A model generated the notes under the pieces. It did no database searches. It saw nothing but the letters and a program-made list of their open reading frames with translations, and was not told where the DNA came from. Source: Myxococcales bacterium (GTDB lineage: Bacteria; Myxococcota_A; Polyangia; Polyangiales; Polyangiaceae). Taken from it: DNA of 64,000 nucleotides. The position numbers and the translations under genes were made by a program. The stretch is taken from positions 62,001-126,000 of the forward strand of contig SECP01000007.1 of NCBI GenBank assembly GCA_004193285.1. The letters run 5' to 3'. Positions 58,445-64,000 of this stretch are shown in pieces (the stretch's first letter is position 1; each line of letters begins with the position of its first letter).

Positions 58445-59110
58445 ATGGGTTCCGAGCCAGAGAGCGACGCGAAAAGGGCAGGCAATGACGCCCTGCCAGC
58501 GCCGCGCTCCCCTGGCGACGATGTAGGTCACGGGCGGCTCTCGGCGCTGGTCCTCCAGGCACAGGCCGGGGACCCCGCGGCGATCGCGCGGGTCGTGGCC
58601 GAGCTCGGGCCGGGGGTGTTGCGGGCGGTGAGCGCGCTGCTGGGCCGCGAGCATCCGGACGTGGAGGACCTGGCGCAGGACGTGCTGCTCGCGGTCGTCG
58701 CCGGCCTGCCCGATTTTCGAGGCGACTCCACGCTGCTGCACTTTGCGGTGCGCATTGCCGCGCGCAAATCGGTGCTGGTGCGGCGGCGCCGGCGCAGCGT
58801 GACCGGCTGGCTGGAGACGTTCTGGCGCGGCGAGCACCCGCTGCGCGAGGGGCCCGCGCCTGCCCACCAGGAGGTGCGCGGTGATCGGCAGCGAGCGCTG
58901 CTGCGAGCCTTGCTGTCCGAGCTCCCCGACGCCCAGGCAGAGGCTTTGATGCTGCGCGTCGTGTACGGGCACTCGATCGAAGAGATATCCGTCATCACCG
59001 AGACCGCGTTCAACACCGTTCGTAGCCGGCTGCGGCTCGCCAAAGAAGCGCTGCGCCAGCGTATCGAGGCCGAGCCGCAGTGGGCCGAGCTGGGCCAGGA
59101 AGAGCCATGA
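58445..59110 (+). CDS. ECF-type RNA polymerase sigma factor
   Basis: 221 residues from the ATG at 58445 with AGAGAG upstream; a TTG at 58418 is possible. Region 2: ALLGREHPDVEDLAQDVLLAV, FRGDSTLLHFAVRIAARKS. Region 4: LPDAQAEALMLRVVYGHSIE, then SVITETAFNTVRSRLRLAKE as the DNA-binding helix-turn-helix. A longer, Pro/Asp-rich N-terminal extension of about 45 residues precedes region 2. Its stop overlaps the anti-sigma start (ATGA). It is the first gene of cassette B and is the counterpart of 28639 in cassette A. Confidence 0.92.
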   Translation: MGSEPESDAKRAGNDALPAPRSPGDDVGHGRLSALVLQAQAGDPAAIARVVAELGPGVLRAVSALLGREHPDVEDLAQDVLLAVVAGLPDFRGDSTLLHFAVRIAARKSVLVRRRRRSVTGWLETFWRGEHPLREGPAPAHQEVRGDRQRALLRALLSELPDAQAEALMLRVVYGHSIEEISVITETAFNTVRSRLRLAKEALRQRIEAEPQWAELGQEEP

Positions 59111-60072
59111 CTCGCATCGACCTTCACCCGGAAGACTTGCTGGATCGTGCGGCGCGCGGCGTCGCAACCTACGCGGACCTGACCCGCATCAAGCAGCACC
59201 TGGCCGAGTGCGCGGTGTGCCGCGTCGAGCGCGCGCTATTCATGCAAGCGGCGGTCGACGCCGCGCCGCTCCGCGACGAGGCGCTGGTGGCGGCGCGGCT
59301 CACCCGCGATGTCACGGCGCGGCTCGCCTCACCGATGGCGCGGCGGGCGCGTCGCACGAGCGCGGTCGTCGGCGGAGTATTGGTCGCGGTTTGCGTCGCG
59401 GGCGCGGCGGCGGCCGCGACGCTGGCTTGGCGCGCGCCGAACCACCGCACCGCGGCCCCGTTGGAGGTACCGTCCACGCCGCTGGTAGCGCCCCCGAGCC
59501 CTGGTCCGGAGCTCGTGGTCGAACCGCCGACGCAAGAAGATTCAGCCGCGCAGGAGCCCCCCGCGCGGGGCGCCGCGAGCGAGCCGCTGCCGACGCGGCC
59601 GTCCGCTCCTAGCGCCAGCGAGCCCGCCAGCGCCAGCGAGCTCTTCGGTCGCGCCAATCAAGCGCGTCGCGACGGCAAGGTGACAGAAGCGGCTCGGCTC
59701 TACCGCGGCTTGCAAGAGCGCTTCGCGGGCTCCCATGAGGAGCTTGTGTCCAGGGTGTCGCTCGGGCGATTGTTGCTGGACAGACTGGGTGACAGCCGCG
59801 GTGCTCTGGTTCAATTCAACAGCTACCTGGCGAGCCCCGCGGGCGGCGCGCTCCGCGAAGAGGCGATGGTCGGCCGCGCCCTCGCGCTCGGCCGGCTGGG
59901 GCGCGCGGCCGAGGAGCGCGCTGCGTGGCAAGCCCTGCTGGAAGCCTGGCCCAAATCCACTCACCGCAAGCGAGCGCAAGCGCGCCTCGCCGATCTGGGC
60001 GCTCCTGCGCTGGATGCTCCTGATGCTGACCGCGCTCTTACCGGCAAGCGCCCTGGCGGACGAGCGCAGTAG
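59107..60072 (+). CDS. zinc-finger anti-sigma factor with TPR-like C-terminus
   Basis: 321 residues. The N-terminal 50 residues hold the anti-sigma zinc motif HLAECAVC (His-x3-Cys-x2-Cys), a single membrane segment at about 88-110 (VVGGVLVAVCVAGAAAAATLAW), a Pro/Glu linker, and TPR-like helices at about 185-300 (LFGRANQARRDGKVTEAARLY, LGRLLLDRLGDSRGALVQFN). It should hold the sigma factor at the membrane until a periplasmic or envelope signal acts on the TPR part. The overlap with the sigma gene is 4 bases. The next gene starts inside its 3' end. Confidence 0.88.
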   Translation: MTRIDLHPEDLLDRAARGVATYADLTRIKQHLAECAVCRVERALFMQAAVDAAPLRDEALVAARLTRDVTARLASPMARRARRTSAVVGGVLVAVCVAGAAAAATLAWRAPNHRTAAPLEVPSTPLVAPPSPGPELVVEPPTQEDSAAQEPPARGAASEPLPTRPSAPSASEPASASELFGRANQARRDGKVTEAARLYRGLQERFAGSHEELVSRVSLGRLLLDRLGDSRGALVQFNSYLASPAGGALREEAMVGRALALGRLGRAAEERAAWQALLEAWPKSTHRKRAQARLADLGAPALDAPDADRALTGKRPGGRAQ

Positions 60073-61024
60073 TACCCTGCTGCTCAGCGTGGCGGCTAGC
60101 GCGGAGGAAAGCGCGCGCTTGGAGGCGGTGACGCGCGAGCTGCTGGAGCCGCTCCACGTGTTGCTGGAGGTGAAGCGCGTTTCGCGGGTGGACCTCGCGG
60201 AGCTGCGCCGAGCCTCGGCTCAGGCCTATTTCGCGCGCGTTTGGATCGCGCTCGCGGAAAGTGGCTCCGCGCGGCTCTACCTCGAGCATGGCGAAAGCGA
60301 CCGCGTGTTGGTGCGCGACGTGCCCGGAGATCCGAACAACCCGGAGCTGGTGCGCGAAGAGCTCGGGCACATCTTGCAAGCCGCGGTCGAGGGCTTGAAG
60401 GCAGGGGAGGAGGTGGGCGAGCCGCGGCAAGAGGCTCTGAAGCAGGTCGCGCCGGAGGCGCCCTCGGTGGCCGCGCCGCGTGAAGCGCCGCAAGCTCCGC
60501 CGGCGGGGCCAAAGCGTCGCGTGCGGTGGCGCGTTGGCCTGCGCTACGAAGCTCGCTGGCTGGGGGGAGGCGCGCGCTTCGAAGACGGACCAGGAGTCGT
60601 CTTCGGGCTCGCGGCGCCGCTCGGCTTCGAGGTCGGTGGCTACTACCGCCGTCCGTTTCGGCTCGAGCAGGAGCCGGTCGGCGCGCGGTTCGAGACCTTG
60701 TCCCTCCGCGCGCTCGCGACGCTGGAGGTGTGCTGCGCGATTCGGCTCGCCGCCGGCGTGGGCGCGGACCTGGTGAGAGTGGAGCCGATTGCGGCGGCGC
60801 AGCAGAGTGTTGAGCTCGCTGACGCTCGTTGGCGTAGGCTCGCTTTCGGCCGCTTGCAGGCCACCTACGGCCATGAGTGGCGGCGCCTCGAGCTTCAAGT
60901 GAGCGCGGGCGCTGACTTGGACCTGAGCGGAACCAGCTACGTCTTTCAGCGCGCGGCGGGCGACGTGACCGTCTTGGAACCGCTGTTTCTGCGGCCATTT
61001 CTCTCGCTGGGAGCGTCGTTATGA
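60014..61024 (+). CDS. outer-membrane-type protein with N-terminal soluble domain and barrel-like C-terminus
   Basis: 336 residues from the ATG at 60014, which gives a signal MLLMLTALLPASALA; this overlaps the anti-sigma gene by 59 bases. Residues about 20-120 form an alpha/beta domain (STLLLSVAASAEESARLEAV, LVREELGHILQAAVEGL). After a Pro/Ala/Glu linker, alternating strands follow (RVRWRVGLRYEARWLGGG, FLRPFLSLGASL), ending in a barrel-like terminus. Its layout mirrors the 27528 protein of cassette A. Its stop overlaps the next start (ATGA). Confidence 0.75.
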   Translation: MLLMLTALLPASALADERSSTLLLSVAASAEESARLEAVTRELLEPLHVLLEVKRVSRVDLAELRRASAQAYFARVWIALAESGSARLYLEHGESDRVLVRDVPGDPNNPELVREELGHILQAAVEGLKAGEEVGEPRQEALKQVAPEAPSVAAPREAPQAPPAGPKRRVRWRVGLRYEARWLGGGARFEDGPGVVFGLAAPLGFEVGGYYRRPFRLEQEPVGARFETLSLRALATLEVCCAIRLAAGVGADLVRVEPIAAAQQSVELADARWRRLAFGRLQATYGHEWRRLELQVSAGADLDLSGTSYVFQRAAGDVTVLEPLFLRPFLSLGASL

Positions 61025-62214
61025 GTCGCTGGGCGGTGCTGCTTGCGCTCGGCGCGCTCGCTTGCGACTCGGGGCCGCACGCGCTCGCTCGCGAGGGCGG
61101 CGCCGAGACCGAGCCGGAGCCGCTGCCCTGGTTTGGCGGCCCCGACTACTACGGCGATTGGCCGCGCGGCTTCCCAACCAGCACGAGCTTCTTCCCGATC
61201 GGGGTATGGATGCAAAACCCGATGAACGCGGAGCGCTTTGCGGAGGTGGGCGTCAATCACTTCTTAGGGTTATGGGAAGGGCCGACGGACGAGCAGCTGG
61301 CGACCGCGCGTGCCGAGCGGATGCCGGTCGTGTGCGAGCAGCAAGGGGTGTGGGAAGCGAGCCTGAGCGAGCCCGGGATTCAGGGCTGGCTTCAGTCGGA
61401 CGGGCCAGACAACGCGCAAGAGCTGGAGGACGGTTCGTACGGTCCCTGCATTTCACCGATGCAGACGCAGGCGCGCTACGCGAACATGGTGGCGGGGGAC
61501 GCCTCCCGGCCCGTCTGGCTGCTCTTGGGCCAAGGCGTCGCGACCCCTGATTGGGTGGGGCGAGGTGAGTGCACGGGGCGCACCGAGGACTACCCGCAGT
61601 ACGCGGCCAGCGCGGACATTCTCGTCAACTACACGTACCCGCTCGCGAACCAAAATCCGCTCGAGCTGGTGGCCGTCGGCATTCAAAAGCTGAACGAGTA
61701 TGCGGGCTGGCAGAAGCCGGTGATCGCGGACATCGAAGCCTCCAGCATCCGCGGGCTCCCCCGCCCGACCCCGCACGAGCTTCGGGCCGAGGTGTGGATG
61801 AGCCTGATTCATGGCGCGGCAGGCGTTTCGTACTTCTGCCACCGCATGGAGCCTCTCAACGAGACCGATTGTCTGGACGACCCGGAGACGGCGGCGGCGC
61901 TGGCGCGTCTCAACCGTGAAATAACGGAGCTTGCGCCGGTGCTGAACACCGTGAGCTACGGCCTCGAGCCGCGTAGTGCAAACCCAGCGGTGCCGGTGAG
62001 GGCCGTGCTCAAACGGGCCGGCGCCGTCCGCTACGTCTTCGCGGCCGGGTTGGCCAACGCTTCCACGACCGCGACCTTCGCGGTGGCCGGGCTCGTCGGC
62101 GGAGCGCGCGTCGAGGTCATCGGAGAGGGGCGGGAGGTGACGGCCGGGGACGGCGCATTCGAGGACGAATTCGCAGCTTACGACGTGCACCTGTACCGGC
62201 TCACGTTGCCCTAG
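61021..62214 (+). CDS. glycoside-hydrolase-like (TIM-barrel) exported protein
   Basis: 397 residues. The signal ends LGALAC, an imperfect lipobox. The mature part starts FPTSTSFFPIGVWMQNP, then VGVNHFLGLWEG, then SRPVWLLLGQG, VIADIEASS and ELRAEVWMSLIHGAAGVSYF, the rhythm of a beta/alpha barrel as in glycosidases that act on beta-linked sugars. Candidate acids are the Glu/Asp in DIEASS and the upstream WEG. A C-terminal beta sandwich begins near 320 (RAVLKRAGAVRYVFAAGLA). Exact family not determined. It is the last gene of cassette B, co-translated with 60014. Confidence 0.72.
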   Translation: MSRWAVLLALGALACDSGPHALAREGGAETEPEPLPWFGGPDYYGDWPRGFPTSTSFFPIGVWMQNPMNAERFAEVGVNHFLGLWEGPTDEQLATARAERMPVVCEQQGVWEASLSEPGIQGWLQSDGPDNAQELEDGSYGPCISPMQTQARYANMVAGDASRPVWLLLGQGVATPDWVGRGECTGRTEDYPQYAASADILVNYTYPLANQNPLELVAVGIQKLNEYAGWQKPVIADIEASSIRGLPRPTPHELRAEVWMSLIHGAAGVSYFCHRMEPLNETDCLDDPETAAALARLNREITELAPVLNTVSYGLEPRSANPAVPVRAVLKRAGAVRYVFAAGLANASTTATFAVAGLVGGARVEVIGEGREVTAGDGAFEDEFAAYDVHLYRLTLP

Positions 62215-62284
62215 GGCGACCGCGCGGTTGTACCGAGCGCCGCGGAGGCAGCCTTCTGCGAGGCTGGCTGCGAAGCGGCAGCCC

Positions 62285-63793
62285 CTAGGCGAGAAGCTCC
62301 GTGATCGGGCCTTTGCGGTAGGCGAACTGCATGTCGCCGAACTCGGTGTCGGCGGCGCCGAGCGCGTTCAGCAAGGTGATGTAAAGGTCGTTCGTGCTCG
62401 CGCTGCTGCCCGCTTCGAGCGACGCGGGGTTCTTGAGTCGCTCTTTGTGTAGCTCGACGAAGCGACCGGTCTTGAGGTAGCCGCCGGCGCCTCCGAGGAG
62501 CATGTAGGGGCCATCTGTCGACGAATGAATCCCGCCGGTGCTGAACTCGTTCGAATAAAAGATGAGCGAGTTGTCCAGCAAGGGAGCGCCGTCTTCGAGA
62601 AAGTCTGGCGAGTTGAGGCCATCTGCGATGATTTTGACGAGCCCCATGCGCCAGGCGCGGTTCTCTTTCATTTCGAGCTCCCACCGGGGCACGTTCGCCG
62701 GGTCACCGAGGTCGCTCACCCAGTGCCCCAGCGAGTGCCCGATGTCGTAGGCGGACTCGAGCTGCAGGCCCGACGGAGCCCAAGGCGTGAGGATGTCCGC
62801 GATCTGGAGGTTCGCGACGTTGCAGGCTCCGCAGCGCAGCGCGGCGACGATGAGCTGCGCGTGCAGGGGAGCGAGCTTTTCCTGCTGACCGCCATCTTCC
62901 AGGTCCGCGGGCTGCCCCGGTACGACGCATTGAGCGCTCAGCTCGAGCCCGGAGATCTCGCGTTCCAAGGAGGAGAGGTGGTCGAAGTGAGCGTCCAGAA
63001 TGCGCTTGTCGGCCTGACCGAGCTTGCCGGAGAAGCGCTTGTAGCCATCCATGACGCTGTTCAACATGCTCACCTTGAGCTCGCGCCTGAGCACCGCCTC
63101 CGGGTCCGGCTCGCCGCTCGTCACTCCGGCGAACAAGGCGTTCCAGGCCGTGCGCGGGTTGATTTCGCCTTCCGTGCGCTGCTCGCCCTTCTCCCCCCAA
63201 AAGAAGCCGGAGCCGTAATAGTGGCCGGGAACGAACAAGGCGAGGGGATTGCTGGGCCCGCCCTGGGTCTTTTGCAAGCGCTGGGCTGCGACCCAATCGA
63301 TGGAGGCGCCGGTCGCGGTTTCGGCTTCGTCGCCGCCAGGACACTTGTCGCCGCTCGCGGACGCGCCGTCCTCGCACCCGGAGGCGCGCGCGGTGAGTGA
63401 CGTCGTGTTGGAGAGCCCGTGGTCGCCGCCGTAGCGACCCTTGCGGGCGGCCGCGTTGTCGAGCCCCCGGATCACGGTGAGCTTGCTCTCGAGATCCGTG
63501 CCCTCGAAGATCTCGTGGGCAACGCCGAAGGTAGAGCCCGGCTTCGGCAGCCAGTGGTCGATCTGCGGCATCGCGGGGTCGTAGTCCGGGACCTTGGGGT
63601 TGCCGGCACGCAGGCCGCTCTTCTGCATGCACATCGTCTCGCCTCCGTGGTTGAAGACGACGACCAGCCGCCTCGCGCGACCGAGCGTCTGCGCCCACGC
63701 TTTTTCATGGGTGTATTCGAGGAGCGGGAGGCCCAAGGCCAAGCCGCCGACACCTCTGAGGAATGCTCGCCGACCACTGTTACGTAACGTCAT
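62285..63793 (-). CDS. DUF1552 protein with Tat signal
   Basis: 502 residues from the ATG at 63793 (GGAG upstream). The N-terminus SGRRAFLRGVGGLALGLPLL is a twin-arginine signal, so the protein is exported folded. Landmarks of DUF1552: VVVFNHGGETMCMQ, GLDNAAARKGRYGGDH, SIDWVAAQRLQ, SAYDIGHSLGHWVSD and ITLLNALG. The fold is related to sulfatase/alkaline phosphatase-like DUF1501. It regularly occurs downstream of DUF1592/DUF1588 proteins in Planctomycetes and Myxococcota; that partner lies 11 bp upstream here. Role unknown, likely in polymer breakdown at the surface. Confidence 0.9.
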   Translation of the reverse strand: MTLRNSGRRAFLRGVGGLALGLPLLEYTHEKAWAQTLGRARRLVVVFNHGGETMCMQKSGLRAGNPKVPDYDPAMPQIDHWLPKPGSTFGVAHEIFEGTDLESKLTVIRGLDNAAARKGRYGGDHGLSNTTSLTARASGCEDGASASGDKCPGGDEAETATGASIDWVAAQRLQKTQGGPSNPLALFVPGHYYGSGFFWGEKGEQRTEGEINPRTAWNALFAGVTSGEPDPEAVLRRELKVSMLNSVMDGYKRFSGKLGQADKRILDAHFDHLSSLEREISGLELSAQCVVPGQPADLEDGGQQEKLAPLHAQLIVAALRCGACNVANLQIADILTPWAPSGLQLESAYDIGHSLGHWVSDLGDPANVPRWELEMKENRAWRMGLVKIIADGLNSPDFLEDGAPLLDNSLIFYSNEFSTGGIHSSTDGPYMLLGGAGGYLKTGRFVELHKERLKNPASLEAGSSASTNDLYITLLNALGAADTEFGDMQFAYRKGPITELLA

Positions 63794-63804
63794 GGGCTCT
63801 CCGC

Positions 63805-64000
63805 TCACTCCCGGTGGCTCACGTTCGAGAACGCGTCGCTCGTGGCCAGAGCCAAGAGCAGCTCGCGAATGCTGCGTGTTTCGCTCGTTTTTGCTCGAAT
63901 TTCCTGGATGCTGCACGCGTCGAGCGGGGCCGGGCTCCGCTTGAGCGCGACCTGAAACCACCGCTCGGTCGCGCACGTCGCCACCTCGGGGCTCTCCGCC
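63805..64000 (-). CDS. DUF1592/DUF1588/DUF1585-type protein, C-terminal end (partial)
   Basis: The last 64 codons of a minus-strand gene that continues past the window edge, stop TGA at 63805-63807. The visible part, with TCATERWFQVALKRSP, DACSIQEI and RELLLALATSDAF near the end, is the typical close of the DUF1585 region of planctomycete/myxobacterial exported proteins that often also carry haem-binding motifs further N-terminal. The gap to the DUF1552 gene is 11 bp, so they are one operon. Confidence 0.85.
   Translation of the reverse strand, partial: AESPEVATCATERWFQVALKRSPAPLDACSIQEIRAKTSETRSIRELLLALATSDAFSNVSHRE

Overview
The window looks like chromosome from a high-GC deltaproteobacterial predator or saprophyte of the phylum Myxococcota, most likely Polyangiales/Sorangiineae. 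The supporting traits are lipoproteins with Gly/Ala/Ser-rich linkers, a 24-repeat DUF4215 cysteine-rich protein with a fibro-slime domain, Ser/Thr kinases with one membrane segment and Ala/Pro-rich tails, a DUF1552/DUF1592 pair, ECF sigma/anti-sigma modules with TPR tails, and many GTG/TTG starts. The placement is inferred from gene content only. I see no tRNA, rRNA, CRISPR array, insertion sequence or prophage.

Layout. 1-4.5 kb: cell-envelope genes (DUF4398/OmpA proteins, an AsmA-like protein, an SGNH esterase lipoprotein). 4.6-6.7 kb: a pseudokinase-like membrane protein and an RNase Z-like metallo-hydrolase. 6.7-9.8 kb (minus): a translationally coupled uracil-catabolism operon of the URC type (URC1-like, URC4-like, uracil phosphoribosyltransferase). 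9.9-12.1 kb (minus): a CLC anion transporter, and a response regulator behind a good sigma-54 promoter match. 12.6-18.7 kb: lipoproteins, a second OmpA protein, a 1.4-kb gene-free stretch and two methyltransferases. 18.9-23.5 kb: XdhC diverging from XdhA-XdhB. 23.5-31.5 kb: a universal stress protein, membrane proteins, a VWA-like lipoprotein, the first barrel/ECF sigma/anti-sigma cassette and a YpfJ-type peptidase. 31.6-37.3 kb (minus): a TonB-dependent receptor with two paralogous ABC-type binding lipoproteins but no permease or ATPase. 38.1-46.2 kb (plus): a compact chemosensory cluster (RR, CheW, RR, CheW-like, YfiR-like, MCP, CheA-REC, CheB, CheR-TPR), nearly every gene overlapping the next. 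46.2-50.1 kb: TerB-like, Kef-type antiporter, a small protein and a beta-propeller lipoprotein. 50.2-54.3 kb: the giant DUF4215 protein. 54.7-57.8 kb: active Ser/Thr kinase, TPR/PEGA-like protein, Cys-rich lipoprotein. 57.8-58.4 kb: a head-to-head pair of gene remnants (LysR and VOC). 58.4-62.2 kb: second ECF sigma/anti-sigma/envelope cassette with a glycosidase-like protein. 62.3-64 kb (minus): DUF1552 and the end of DUF1592.

The most striking system is the chemosensory cluster. A YfiR-family periplasmic protein sits 6 bp upstream of a chemoreceptor whose ectodomain resembles CHASE8, the domain YfiR controls in the YfiBNR system. This suggests YfiR-type control rewired to a Che array instead of a diguanylate cyclase. 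The second is the TonB receptor with twin binding proteins, which share a CxxC at the presumed ligand site and a DxNxDG calcium-type loop. All functions are read from motifs by eye; no database search was possible.
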